Assembly (NCBI RefSeq): GCF_000468095.1
Contig: NZ_ASZC01000014.1
Span: 1-64,000 of the forward strand
From: Pantoea sp. AS-PWVM4
GTDB taxonomy: Bacteria > Pseudomonadota > Gammaproteobacteria > Enterobacterales > Enterobacteriaceae
Length of the DNA stretch: 64,000 bases
Direction: 5' to 3'
The notes beneath the pieces were generated by a model. It had not been told where the DNA came from. It saw only the letters and a program-made list of their open reading frames with translations, and searched no databases. A program made the translations under genes and the position numbers. Shown one piece after another: positions 41,662 through 50,747 of the stretch (the first letter of the stretch is position 1; each line of letters begins with the position of its first letter).

Positions 41662-43155
41662 TTATTCTACCGCCATCAAACGGCGGTACTCATCCCAGGC
41701 ATAAAGATCCGTCATTCCGCTGATATAGTCCTGAATCAGGCGTGAACGATAATAGCGTTCCCACAGCAGGCGTTCATATTTATGCGCCACAATTAAGGTT
41801 CGCATTTTTTGCTGATAAGCTTTGCGATGTTTCCCGGATAGTTTATGAAACAGACGGGTCTCAATCGGATGTTTGGCTAAGAAATCATCATTCATCAGGG
41901 TGGTAAACTGCTCATAATCGAGCAACATTAATGACTGATAAATTTCCAGTAACCCTTTAATGACACGATAGCCTTGCAATTCCAGTTGTTCGACTTCGGG
42001 ATGATTAAACACCTGCTGGCGCGCAACCGTTTTAAATAACATCAACAGACGCCCTTCCTCACCATCATCCTCCAGCAGAGCATGATTAAAATTCCCTGTA
42101 AAAATAGCCGGTAAGTTATCGATAAAGCGCCGTACGGCATGACTGACTAACACGTTTTGCACGTTAACACGTAGCGCCATAAAAAACTGGTCGCCTTTGG
42201 TGCGCCATTTCTTCTGGCAGGCTTCTTTCCACGCTTCACCAATGGTGCGGCTGAATGCATCACCAGGTTTTACCGGCCCCCAGGCTTTGAGCAAATAATC
42301 GTACAGCGTGTCGACATTAAAGATGTCTTTTTCTACCGCATCATCGAGATCGGCAATGCAATAAGAAATATCGTCAGCGGCTTCCATTATCCAGGTAAGG
42401 GGATAGCGATGATGTTCAGGAATATCGGTAGCCGCACGAAGATCGGCGACATATTCCCTTTCGGATAAATAAAAACCCGGCTTTTTCATTAATACGCTGA
42501 ACTCAGCCGGTTTATCGCCTTGCCACCAGGCGGGGGCGGTATATTTTAAAATACAGGCCACCTGAGCATAACTGAGGTTCAGTTGTAGCAAGGTATGGAC
42601 CATGCGAATCGCCTGCGCATTGCCTTCGAAGTGGCACAAATCCTGACGAATCATTGCATTTAACCGGTCAAAATCGGCCCGCTGCACCTCGTTTTCTACC
42701 CCAGCCACCAGCGGATCCACCAATTCAGCCGGTAAATTATCATCAAACCAGTCATTGATAGCGGCCTCACCGAAGTGACCAAAGGGCGGATTGCCAACAT
42801 CATGCAGCAGACAGGCCATCTCAATCAGGCTTTCAAAGGCACCTTCCAGCTCATCAAGGCCATATTTCGCCAGCCCTCCCCCCTGGGTTTTCAGGGTTTG
42901 CAGCACTTCTTTCGCGATATAACGTCCGGTTTGTTGCACTTCGAGAGAATGGGTCAGACGTGAACGCACCGCGGCATTCCGCTCCAGCGGAAAGACCTGG
43001 GTTTTTTGTTGCAGACGACGAATCGCGGCCGAATTAATGATACGCCCACGATCGCTTTCAAAATGGCGGGTAATAAAGTATTCCCCTTCGGGATCTTTAC
43101 GGCTGGTATAGGGGCGGGTGAAGCTGATCTTCTTCCTGAAATTGATCGTCGCCAT
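41662..43155 (-). CDS. dgt: dGTP triphosphohydrolase
   Basis: Converts dGTP to deoxyguanosine and tripolyphosphate; member of the HD phosphohydrolase superfamily. The 497 residues contain the HD motif [16 protein letters not shown] near residue 115, an early histidine in [12 protein letters not shown], and a later aspartate in [17 protein letters not shown] near 265. Length is close to the E. coli hexamer subunit (505). It is divergent from mtnN across 99 bases, as in E. coli. Confidence 0.97.
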   Translation of the reverse strand: MATINFRKKISFTRPYTSRKDPEGEYFITRHFESDRGRIINSAAIRRLQQKTQVFPLERNAAVRSRLTHSLEVQQTGRYIAKEVLQTLKTQGGGLAKYGLDELEGAFESLIEMACLLHDVGNPPFGHFGEAAINDWFDDNLPAELVDPLVAGVENEVQRADFDRLNAMIRQDLCHFEGNAQAIRMVHTLLQLNLSYAQVACILKYTAPAWWQGDKPAEFSVLMKKPGFYLSEREYVADLRAATDIPEHHRYPLTWIMEAADDISYCIADLDDAVEKDIFNVDTLYDYLLKAWGPVKPGDAFSRTIGEAWKEACQKKWRTKGDQFFMALRVNVQNVLVSHAVRRFIDNLPAIFTGNFNHALLEDDGEEGRLLMLFKTVARQQVFNHPEVEQLELQGYRVIKGLLEIYQSLMLLDYEQFTTLMNDDFLAKHPIETRLFHKLSGKHRKAYQQKMRTLIVAHKYERLLWERYYRSRLIQDYISGMTDLYAWDEYRRLMAVE

Positions 43156-43254
43156 AATTACCCCTTATTTTTTCGTGAATTCTTCCTCTGACAGCCATGA
43201 TAGACTATGCCTCACTTTTGCGGTTTACATCCACAACATTAGCGAGACTCTTTT

Positions 43255-43953
43255 ATGAAAGCAGGCATTATTGGCGCGATGGAGCAGGAAGTTACCCTGC
43301 TGCGTGACAAAATTGAAAACCGTCAGACGCTGACGCTGGCCGGGTGCGAAATTTACACTGGCACGCTGAATGGCGTTGAGGTTGCCCTGCTGAAATCGGG
43401 CATTGGTAAAACCGCAGCAGCACTGGGTACAACGTTACTGCTGGAACTGTGCAAGCCGGATGTCGTCATCAACACCGGTTCTGCTGGCGGTCTGGCACCA
43501 ACGCTGAAAGTCGGCGATATCGTAGTATCCGACGAAGTGCGTTACCACGATGCAGACGTTACCGCTTTCGGTTACGAACCGGGCCAGATGGCCGGTTGCC
43601 CGGCGGCGTTCATTGCCGATGATAAACTGATTGCCGCCGCTGAGCAGGTGATCAAGCAGCTGGATCTCAACGCAGTGCGTGGCTTGGTGGTGAGCGGTGA
43701 TGCCTTTATTAATGGTGCCGAGCCGCTGGCGCGCATTCGCCACACCTTCCCACAGGCGATTGCCGTCGAAATGGAAGCCACTGCGATTGGTCATGTATGC
43801 CATCAATTCAAGGTGCCTTTTGTGGTGGTGCGCGCCATCTCTGATGTCGCCGACCAGGAATCGCATCTCAGCTTCGATGAGTTCCTCAGCGTTGCAGCGA
43901 AGCAATCCTCTCTGATGGTGGAAAACCTGCTGGCACAACTGGCCCGTGGTTAA
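43255..43953 (+). CDS. mtnN: 5'-methylthioadenosine/S-adenosylhomocysteine nucleosidase
   Basis: Cleaves methylthioadenosine, S-adenosylhomocysteine and 5'-deoxyadenosine, also feeding autoinducer-2 formation. The 232 residues start [13 protein letters not shown] with catalytic E12; the second acid is the aspartate of AISDVAD near residue 197. [20 protein letters not shown] is the phosphorylase-fold core. The stop overlaps the GTG start of btuF by 8 bases. Confidence 0.98.
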   Translation: MKAGIIGAMEQEVTLLRDKIENRQTLTLAGCEIYTGTLNGVEVALLKSGIGKTAAALGTTLLLELCKPDVVINTGSAGGLAPTLKVGDIVVSDEVRYHDADVTAFGYEPGQMAGCPAAFIADDKLIAAAEQVIKQLDLNAVRGLVVSGDAFINGAEPLARIRHTFPQAIAVEMEATAIGHVCHQFKVPFVVVRAISDVADQESHLSFDEFLSVAAKQSSLMVENLLAQLARG

Positions 43954-44758
43954 ATCGACCTGGCTTGTCGGGCTGCTGCTGTTTTGCAGCAGCCTGCTTG
44001 CCGCAACCCCACGCGTTATCACCTTAGCGCCGCACCTGACCGAGTTGGCGTTCGCCGCCGGTATCACGCCAGTGGCGGTCAGCGCCTGGTCAGATTATCC
44101 CGCCAGTGCCGCATCGCTGGAGCAAGTGGCAAACTGGCAAGGCATCAGGATCGAGCGGATTGTGCAGCTTAAACCGGATGTGGTGCTGGCGTGGCGCGGT
44201 GGCAATCCTCAGCGCCAGGTCGAACAACTGCAACGGCTGGGCATTAAGGTGGAGTGGATCGATCCGCAGACCCTTGATCAGATGATCGATGCATTGGCGG
44301 ATCTGCGACGCTGGAGCCCGCATCCACAACAGGCAGAAGATGCGGCTCAGGCGTTACGCGCGCAGGAAATGCAGCTGCGCCAGCAATACCAGCAGCAACC
44401 GCCGGTCCGCATTTTTTTGCAGTTTGGACAACAACCGTTGTTTACCGCCTCACGCAATACACTGCAAAATGCAGTGATTGAACTGTGTGGAGGCCGCAAT
44501 ATCTTTGCCGATAGCACGGTGAGCTGGCCGCAGGTCAGCCGCGAGCAGGTGCTGGCACGGCACCCACAGGCGATAGTGATCGGCGGCAAAGCCGCACAGG
44601 CCGCCAGTATCGCGCAGTTCTGGCAACCGCAGTTGGCGGTTCCGGTGATTGCCATTAATGATGACTGGCTGAGTCGACCAGGACCACGCCTGTTGCTGGC
44701 AGCTCAGCAGCTCTGTGCGGTGCTTCATCCGGCGAAAAACAGTACCAAAATTGATTAA
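43946..44758 (+). CDS. btuF: Vitamin B12-binding periplasmic protein BtuF
   Basis: Periplasmic cobalamin receptor for the BtuCD importer. GTG at 43946 overlaps mtnN by 8 bases and gives 270 residues; the signal peptide ends near [22 protein letters not shown]. This is the class III binding-protein fold with the linking helix in the middle. The sequence [20 protein letters not shown] matches the family. btuC and btuD are not in this window. E. coli has yadS next; here a small secreted protein takes that place. Confidence 0.96.
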   Translation: MVKSTWLVGLLLFCSSLLAATPRVITLAPHLTELAFAAGITPVAVSAWSDYPASAASLEQVANWQGIRIERIVQLKPDVVLAWRGGNPQRQVEQLQRLGIKVEWIDPQTLDQMIDALADLRRWSPHPQQAEDAAQALRAQEMQLRQQYQQQPPVRIFLQFGQQPLFTASRNTLQNAVIELCGGRNIFADSTVSWPQVSREQVLARHPQAIVIGGKAAQAASIAQFWQPQLAVPVIAINDDWLSRPGPRLLLAAQQLCAVLHPAKNSTKID

Positions 44759-44793
44759 AGAATCAGCAAAAATTGTCGTTAATCAAGTAACAA

Positions 44794-44844
44794 GGCACGG
44801 CAGCCACGTATGCTCTGTGCCCTTTTTGCGCAAAGCGCAATTTT
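44794..44844 (+). terminator. Probable btuF terminator region
   Basis: GGCAC and GTGCC flank a 16-base loop with extra internal pairing and are followed by CTTTTT (44794-44827). Directly after, TTGCGC-AAA-GCGCAA is followed by TTTT (44826-44844). The two overlapping hairpins both have U tails and would end the mtnN-btuF transcript before the next gene. Confidence 0.55.
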
Positions 44845-44864
44845 GACTACACCAGGAATTCAAC

Positions 44865-45104
44865 ATGACCAGAGCTTTGCTACTGGCCATAGGGCTTGTG
44901 ATCGCTGCACCGATTGGTGCGGCCTCCACCACCGGCTCTATTGCCGTTTCGCTGACGATTTTCTCTCGCTGTGATATCTCACGTCCCAATACGCAATCCC
45001 TACCCGCGATTGATTGCGGCCGCCAGGCCAGCGCCCAACCACGGGTGATGCACAGCGCATTGGAGCACAACGAGGGGTCACAGTTAGTGACGGTAGAGTG
45101 GTAA
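44865..45104 (+). CDS. Small secreted protein of unknown function
   Basis: A 79-residue protein I do not recognise. It has a good ribosome binding site (CCAGGAATTCAAC before the ATG) and a clear signal peptide, MTRALLLAIGLVIAAPIGAA, cleaved near residue 20. The short mature part starts STTGSIAVSLTIFSRCDIS and holds two cysteines, C36 and C51 (AIDCGR), which could form one disulfide. The beta-strand start and cysteine spacing faintly recall the first half of pilin/spore-coat-U-like domains, but it is too short for a full domain. A GC hairpin follows the stop. It occupies the yadS position. Confidence 0.7.
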   Translation: MTRALLLAIGLVIAAPIGAASTTGSIAVSLTIFSRCDISRPNTQSLPAIDCGRQASAQPRVMHSALEHNEGSQLVTVEW

Positions 45105-45106
45105 CC

Positions 45107-45125
45107 GGCCGCCAGAACGGCGGCC
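45107..45125. other. GC hairpin between convergent genes
   Basis: GGCCGCC-AGAAC-GGCGGCC lies between the small secreted gene and erpA, which converge. There is no U tract on either side, so it is not a standard intrinsic terminator, but it could slow polymerase or protect 3' ends of both mRNAs. Confidence 0.6.
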
Positions 45126-45132
45126 AGTGCAA

Positions 45133-45480
45133 TCAGATACTGAAAGAAGAACCACAGCCGCAGGTGGTTTTGGCGTTCGGGTTGGTCACGATGAAACGTG
45201 AGCCTTCCAGCCCTTCGGTGTAATCAACCGACCCACCCACCAGATATTGCAGGCTCATCGGATCCACCACCAGCGCCACGCCCTGTTTTTCAATGGTCAT
45301 GTCGCCGTCGTTCATTTGATCGTCGAAAGTAAAACCGTACTGGAAGCCGCTACAGCCACCACCGGTGATGTAAACACGCAATTTCAGCTCCGGATTTTCT
45401 TCATCCGCGATCAGATTCTTCACTTTTTTCGCTGCTGCATCGGTGAATTGCAAAGGCAGTGCTGCTACATCGTCACTCAT
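45133..45480 (-). CDS. erpA: Iron-sulfur cluster insertion protein ErpA
   Basis: A-type carrier that delivers [4Fe-4S] clusters, among others to IspG in the isoprenoid pathway. The 115 residues carry the three cluster cysteines C43 (GGGCSGF), C107 and C109 (TTCGCGSSF). The length is one more than in E. coli. It is divergent from hemL. In E. coli clcA lies between the two; it is absent here. Confidence 0.97.
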   Translation of the reverse strand: MSDDVAALPLQFTDAAAKKVKNLIADEENPELKLRVYITGGGCSGFQYGFTFDDQMNDGDMTIEKQGVALVVDPMSLQYLVGGSVDYTEGLEGSRFIVTNPNAKTTCGCGSSFSI

Positions 45481-45701
45481 CTTTTACTCCGGGTAAACGT
45501 CCAGGTCAGAAAACGACCTCAATCACGCTATTATCTGCCAGCCGCACAGTGCAATCAAGTGTTGCCCTTCGCACTGCGTGCCGCCTGTTATGCCCTAAAG
45601 TATAGCGATGATACGCCTTTAGCGCGCGGCTGCCTTTCACCTCATGCCTATCTTCCCGTAGAATGGCGCGAGTTTTTTTAAGACACAGCAGGAGCCGTAG
45701 A

Positions 45702-46982
45702 ATGAGTAAGTCAGAAAACCTGTTTGCCGAAGCGCAACGCCTGATCCCTGGCGGTGTGAACTCCCCGGTACGCGCATTTACCGGTGTAGGCGGTGTGCCG
45801 CTGTTCATTGAACACGCCGATGGCGCTTATCTGTACGATGCCGACGGCAAAGCCTATATCGACTATGTCGGATCCTGGGGTCCGATGGTACTCGGCCATA
45901 ACAACGCCACCATCCGCAACGCGGTGATTGAAGCCGCCTCTCGTGGCCTGAGCTTCGGTGCACCGACCGAGATGGAAGTCAAAATGGCGCAGCTGGTCTG
46001 CGAACTGGTGCCGAGCATGGACATGGTGCGCATGGTCAACTCCGGCACTGAAGCCACCATGAGCGCCATTCGTCTGGCGCGTGGTTTTACCCATCGCGAC
46101 AAAATCATCAAATTTGAAGGCTGCTACCACGGCCATGCTGACTGCCTGCTGGTGAAAGCCGGTTCCGGTGCATTGACCCTCGGTCAGCCGAACTCGCCGG
46201 GTGTTCCGGCAGATTTCGCCAAACATACCCTGACCTGTAACTATAACGATCTGGCCTCGGTGCGCAGCGCGTTTGAACAGTATCCGACAGATATCGCCTG
46301 CATCATCGTCGAGCCGGTAGCGGGTAATATGAACTGCATTCCGCCGCAACCGGACTTCCTGCCGGGCCTGCGCGCATTGTGTGATGAGTTTGGCGCGCTG
46401 CTGATTATCGATGAGGTGATGACCGGTTTCCGTGTGGCCCTCGGTGGCGCGCAAGCGTACTACGAGGTGACGCCGGATCTGACCTGCCTGGGTAAAATCA
46501 TCGGTGGCGGTATGCCAGTGGGCGCATTTGGTGGGCGTCGTGATGTCATGGAAGCGCTGGCACCGACTGGTCCGGTCTACCAGGCAGGAACCTTGTCCGG
46601 TAACCCAATTGCGATGGCTGCCGGTTTTGCCTGCCTGACGCAGATTGCCCAGCCCGGCACCCATCAAACCCTGACTGACCTGACCACGCAACTGGCGGAA
46701 GGCTTGCTGGCAGCAGCGCAAGCAGAAAACATCCCGTTGGTAATCAACCACGTTGGTGGCATGTTTGGCCTTTTCTTCACCGATGCCGACAGCGTGACCT
46801 GCTATCAGGACGTGACCAGGTGCGATGTCGAACGCTTCAAGCGTTTCTTCCATCTGATGTTGCAGGAAGGCGTCTATCTGGCCCCTTCCGCCTTCGAGGC
46901 GGGCTTTATGTCACTGGCGCACAGCCAGGAAGATATTCAGCGCACCATCGATGCCGCACGCCGCTGCTTCGCGCAGCTGTAA
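45702..46982 (+). CDS. hemL: Glutamate-1-semialdehyde 2,1-aminomutase
   Basis: PLP enzyme that makes 5-aminolevulinate for haem. The start at 45702 follows GCAGGAGCC and gives 426 residues starting MSKSENL, the E. coli length; an ATG at 45663 would add 13 unrelated residues. The PLP lysine is K265 in [31 protein letters not shown] and [10 protein letters not shown] are the cofactor-binding motifs of the fold-type I aminotransferases. Confidence 0.98.
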   Translation: MSKSENLFAEAQRLIPGGVNSPVRAFTGVGGVPLFIEHADGAYLYDADGKAYIDYVGSWGPMVLGHNNATIRNAVIEAASRGLSFGAPTEMEVKMAQLVCELVPSMDMVRMVNSGTEATMSAIRLARGFTHRDKIIKFEGCYHGHADCLLVKAGSGALTLGQPNSPGVPADFAKHTLTCNYNDLASVRSAFEQYPTDIACIIVEPVAGNMNCIPPQPDFLPGLRALCDEFGALLIIDEVMTGFRVALGGAQAYYEVTPDLTCLGKIIGGGMPVGAFGGRRDVMEALAPTGPVYQAGTLSGNPIAMAAGFACLTQIAQPGTHQTLTDLTTQLAEGLLAAAQAENIPLVINHVGGMFGLFFTDADSVTCYQDVTRCDVERFKRFFHLMLQEGVYLAPSAFEAGFMSLAHSQEDIQRTIDAARRCFAQL

Positions 46983-46986
46983 TGCA

Positions 46987-47016
46987 TCAGGGCACCGCAA
47001 GGTGCCCTGATTTGCT
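46987..47016 (+). terminator. hemL terminator
   Basis: TCAGGGCACC-GCAA-GGTGCCCTGA followed by TTTGCTC, five bases after the hemL stop. The 10-bp stem is perfect; the U tract is weak. Confidence 0.75.
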
Positions 47017-47029
47017 CTGTCGAAAACCC

Positions 47030-47051
47030 GCGCGATAAATCGCGCCGCTAC
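47030..47051. repeat. REP-like palindrome arm overlapping the fhuB stop
   Basis: GCGCGATAAATCGCGCCGCT plus AC, identical to the right arm at 35832-35853. Only one arm is present. On the minus strand its TAG is the stop codon of fhuB. Confidence 0.85.
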
Positions 47052-49024
47052 GCCCGCCTCAGCAGCCAGATAAAGTATGGCGCGCCAAAGAAAGTGGCCA
47101 TCAGGCCCGCCGGGATTTGATCCGGGAATGCCAGCATACGGCCACACCAGTCAGCAAACACCATCAACACCGCGCCGAGCAAACCGGCCATCAACACCTG
47201 TGGTAAGGCACGGCGGAAGCCCAGCATGCGCACGATATGCGGTGCCATCAACCCGACAAAACTTAACGGTCCAATGGTTAAGGTCGCGGTAGCGGTTAAT
47301 GCGGCCGCCAGCAGCAACAGGGCGAGCCGCGAAGTGGTCAGCGCCATCCCTGCCGAACGCGCCGTCGCACTCCCCAGCGGCAGCAGCGTTAACCAGCGGC
47401 TCGCCAACGGGGCTAATGCCACCAGTACCACGGCACACACCGCGCTTTGTAATGCCTGATGCAGGGTGATGTTGTAGGTCGAACCAGAGATCCAACTGAG
47501 TAACCCACCCATACGCGGATCACCGCTCGCCATCAGCAGCATCAGCAAGGTCACAAAGGCACTATTGAGGGCCATGCCCGCCAGTAGCATGCGTTCCGGC
47601 GAAAAACCGCCGCGGCTGGCGACCAGCATAATGGTCAACAGCGTCAACGCTGCGCCCAACGCACCTGCCGGTAACAGCCAGGCCACCGCATTGCCGGGCA
47701 CGAAAAACAGCATCACCACCACGCCACAGGCGGCACCAGAACTGATGCCTAACACTTCCGGGCTGGCCATCGGGTTACCGGTTAAACGCTGAATCAACGC
47801 CCCTGCCACGCCAAGCATCAGTCCGACCATTATGGCGGCCAACACGCGCGGTGCACGCCACGGCAGCAATTGATGCAGCATATCACCGCTGACCCACGCC
47901 CAGCCGTGCGCATCACGGCCAAAGGCCACACCCACCAGGCCCAGCAGCGCCAACACCACGACGCCGCACAGGCACCAACGCAATACGGCCTGGCGTTCGG
48001 CAGGCACTTTATCGCCCTGATTAAGGGGTGGCGGCACCGAACCGGTACGCAGACGCGGCAACAGCCACAGTAGAATCGGCACGCCGATCAGTGCCGTTGC
48101 CGTACCGGTAGAGACTTCGCGCCAATGGTTGGTCAGCCACAACACGCATTGGTCCGCCAGCCACAGCAGCAGCGCACCGATCAGCGGGGACAGCAGCATC
48201 CGGCTGATTAAACGACGGCCACCGAGCATCTTCGCCAGCAGAGGGGCAAACAAACCAATGAAGCCGATGATACCGGCGACATTAACCAGTTGCGCGCTCA
48301 GCAAAATCGCCAGTGCCAGCGCCGCTACGCGCGCCAGCGAGAGTGCCAGCCCGAGGTTTTTCGCGACACCATCATCCAGGCCCATCAGGGTCAGTGGACG
48401 CAGCAACGCCAGCGCCAACACAAAGGCCAGCAGCAGACGCGGCCACAGTAACGCAACGTTGTGACCATCCAGTTGGTTGAGCGCGCCCGTGCTCCACAGG
48501 AACATGTTCTGCAACTGGTCATGATTAAAGATGGCAAAGATTTGATTGACCGCACCAACGTACAGGCTGAGCACCAATCCGGCGAGAATCAAGGTCACTG
48601 GCGAAAGCCGTTTACCCCAGGCAACCCCGAAGACCAGAATACCAACCACCACTGCACCGCCCATTGCAGCGAACTGCTGCGTCACGGCACCGCCAGGCAG
48701 TTGCCACAAGGTTGCGACCGTCAGGCCCAGTTGGGCGCCGGACGAAACTCCCAGCGTGGTAGGTTCTGCCAGAGGGTTGCGCAGCACCTGCTGAAACAGC
48801 AAACCCGCCAGCCCCAATCCAGCCCCGACCAACAACGCCAGCGCCAGACGTGACAACAGGCTGTGATGAAACACCACCTGTTGGATATTGTTGACGTCCG
48901 GCGCAACAAACGCCTGCGCCCACTGCGCCATCGGCAAGGCCTGGCGAAAATTGATCAGGGTTAAGGTCAACGCCAGCAGGAACAACGCACTCAATAGCGC
49001 GACGGAAAACAGACGATTGCGCAT
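47048..49024 (-). CDS. fhuB: Ferric hydroxamate ABC transporter permease FhuB
   Basis: Inner-membrane permease for ferrichrome-type siderophores, a natural fusion of two BtuC-like halves. The ATG at 49024 overlaps the fhuD stop by one base (TGATG) and gives 658 residues (E. coli 660). Each half has about ten membrane helices; the family motif appears as LAGLLFQQVLRNPLAEPTTLG (first half, residues near 75) and GALIQRLTGNPMASPEVLG (second half, near 400). GFIGLFAPLLAK and GLMAPHIVR are the coupling loops. The stop codon is inside a dispersed repeat. Confidence 0.97.
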   Translation of the reverse strand: MRNRLFSVALLSALFLLALTLTLINFRQALPMAQWAQAFVAPDVNNIQQVVFHHSLLSRLALALLVGAGLGLAGLLFQQVLRNPLAEPTTLGVSSGAQLGLTVATLWQLPGGAVTQQFAAMGGAVVVGILVFGVAWGKRLSPVTLILAGLVLSLYVGAVNQIFAIFNHDQLQNMFLWSTGALNQLDGHNVALLWPRLLLAFVLALALLRPLTLMGLDDGVAKNLGLALSLARVAALALAILLSAQLVNVAGIIGFIGLFAPLLAKMLGGRRLISRMLLSPLIGALLLWLADQCVLWLTNHWREVSTGTATALIGVPILLWLLPRLRTGSVPPPLNQGDKVPAERQAVLRWCLCGVVVLALLGLVGVAFGRDAHGWAWVSGDMLHQLLPWRAPRVLAAIMVGLMLGVAGALIQRLTGNPMASPEVLGISSGAACGVVVMLFFVPGNAVAWLLPAGALGAALTLLTIMLVASRGGFSPERMLLAGMALNSAFVTLLMLLMASGDPRMGGLLSWISGSTYNITLHQALQSAVCAVVLVALAPLASRWLTLLPLGSATARSAGMALTTSRLALLLLAAALTATATLTIGPLSFVGLMAPHIVRMLGFRRALPQVLMAGLLGAVLMVFADWCGRMLAFPDQIPAGLMATFFGAPYFIWLLRRA

Positions 49025-49905
49025 CAGTGCGACTCCAGCGCGTGTTCCAGCACGCGGATAAATTTCAGTGCCGAGTAAGTGGCACCGTAATACCAGACGG
49101 CAGGCACCCGCTGAAAATGCCCGGCACGGATAAACGGCAGCGCCTGCCATAATGCCGTGCGCATCACTTCCTGCATCTGCAACTCATTATCGTGGTCGAA
49201 GCAGATCACCGGCACATCCCCTACCGCCGCCAGACGCTCCAGCCCGATAACGGCGCTGCCCCAAAAATTGGTTTCACCCTGCCAGGCGCTTTGCAAACCA
49301 AGATTGTCCATCACTTCCAGGAACAGGCTGCCTTTGCCGAAGGTAATGGCATGACGGCTGTCCAGCAATGACATCAGCAGAATCGGCCGTCCCGCCCAGG
49401 GTTTTAGCCGCTCACGCGCTGCCGCCAGCACGCTATCGACATACTGCAAATGTTGCACCGCCTGCGCTTGACGACCAATGCGCGCGCCCAATTCATGCAA
49501 AGATTTTCTGGCGGTACTTAACGGTTTGCCATCGCCGCTGTTCAGATCAAACCCCATAGTGGGCGCGATGCGTGACAAGGTTTCGGCAGAGGGACCATAG
49601 CCATTGGAATGCAGAATCAAAGAGGGATTAAGCTGGGTCATCAACTCCAGATTGGGTTCGGTGCGCAGACCAAGATCGATGGTGGTGGCAGGCAGTTCCG
49701 GCTCCCCCACCCACACCCGATAGTTAACCATGTCTGCCACGCCAAGCGGTACGACGCCCAGCGCCATCAACAACTCCGTGGGTAACCACTCCAGCGCCAG
49801 AATGCGTTGGGTATCCGGCAACGCCGCGTGCAGCGGCGCGAGCTTCATCAGCGGCGACAACGCCAGCGCCGCCAGCAAACGACGGCGAGAAATATCCAGC
49901 ATCAC
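49024..49905 (-). CDS. fhuD: Ferric hydroxamate periplasmic binding protein FhuD
   Basis: Periplasmic receptor passing ferric hydroxamates to FhuBC. The 293 residues begin with a twin-arginine-type signal (ISRRRLLAALALSPL), as E. coli FhuD does, ending near APLHA. The mature part follows the class III binding-protein fold (RILALEWLPTELLMALGVVP, NLELMTQLNPSLILHSNGYGPS). It begins five bases after fhuC and runs into fhuB. Confidence 0.96.
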   Translation of the reverse strand: MMLDISRRRLLAALALSPLMKLAPLHAALPDTQRILALEWLPTELLMALGVVPLGVADMVNYRVWVGEPELPATTIDLGLRTEPNLELMTQLNPSLILHSNGYGPSAETLSRIAPTMGFDLNSGDGKPLSTARKSLHELGARIGRQAQAVQHLQYVDSVLAAARERLKPWAGRPILLMSLLDSRHAITFGKGSLFLEVMDNLGLQSAWQGETNFWGSAVIGLERLAAVGDVPVICFDHDNELQMQEVMRTALWQALPFIRAGHFQRVPAVWYYGATYSALKFIRVLEHALESH

Positions 49906-49910
49906 GGGCC

Positions 49911-50705
49911 TCAGTAAACGAAACTGACGGGCGCACCGCCCTGCGGATGCGGCAGAATCCCCATCGGGATGCCATAAATGCTGCCCAGCACATCGGCCTG
50001 CATGATCACCTCTGGTCCCCCTTCGGCAATCATTTCACCACCGCGCAACGCCACCAGCCGGTCGCAATAACGCGCCGCCATATTGATATCATGCAGCACC
50101 GCAATCACCGTTAAGCCCCGCTCCTGGCTGAGACGCTGGATCAAAGCCAGCACTTCAACCTGATGGGCAATATCCAGCGCTGAGGTGGGTTCATCCAACA
50201 GCAGGCAGCGGCTGTTTTGCGCTACCAGCATCGCCAGCCAGGCGCGCTGACGTTCACCGCCAGACAGGCTATCCACCAGTCGTCCGGCGAACGGCTTCAG
50301 CCCGACCAGCGCTATCGCTTCTTCTACACGGTCACGATCTTCCTGACCATAACGCCCCAGCGCCCCGTGCCACGGATAACGCCCAATCGCCACCAGCTCG
50401 CGCACCGTCATGCCTTCTGCCGCCGGTAACTGCTGCGGCAGATACGCCACCTGACGGGCAAAATCCTTGCTGCCCCACTGATCTACCGCTTCGCCGTTCA
50501 GTAACACGCGACCAGCACTTGCCGCCTGATGGCGTCCCAGCATTTTCAGCAGCGTGGATTTTCCCGAACCGTTATGTCCAATCAAAGCCGTGACTTTACC
50601 CGGCGTGAAGGTCAATGAGAGCGGATGAAGCAGCGTGCGTCCCGGCACGCGAAAACTGACGTTATCCAGCGTAAAGGTGGTTTCTTCGTGGTGCGGATGC
50701 TGCAT
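49911..50705 (-). CDS. fhuC: Ferric hydroxamate ABC transporter ATPase FhuC
   Basis: ATPase of the ferric hydroxamate importer. The 264 residues hold Walker A GHNGSGKST at 43-51, signature LSGGERQRA, Walker B CLLLDEPTSALD and the switch histidine in AVLHDINMA. The gene lies 42 bases after fhuA on the minus strand, in the order fhuA-fhuC-fhuD-fhuB known from E. coli. Confidence 0.98.
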   Translation of the reverse strand: MQHPHHEETTFTLDNVSFRVPGRTLLHPLSLTFTPGKVTALIGHNGSGKSTLLKMLGRHQAASAGRVLLNGEAVDQWGSKDFARQVAYLPQQLPAAEGMTVRELVAIGRYPWHGALGRYGQEDRDRVEEAIALVGLKPFAGRLVDSLSGGERQRAWLAMLVAQNSRCLLLDEPTSALDIAHQVEVLALIQRLSQERGLTVIAVLHDINMAARYCDRLVALRGGEMIAEGGPEVIMQADVLGSIYGIPMGILPHPQGGAPVSFVY

Positions 50706-50747
50706 GGTAATCCCTGGCGTTACGGGCGCACAATGCGCCCTTTTCTA

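Noticed and set aside
45107-45125. GC hairpin as a terminator for erpA or the small secreted gene
   Set aside because: There is no U tract on either strand, so it is listed only as a hairpin.
45711-46853. A 380-codon open frame opposite hemL
   Set aside because: Fully covered by hemL, with no initiation signal and no domain.
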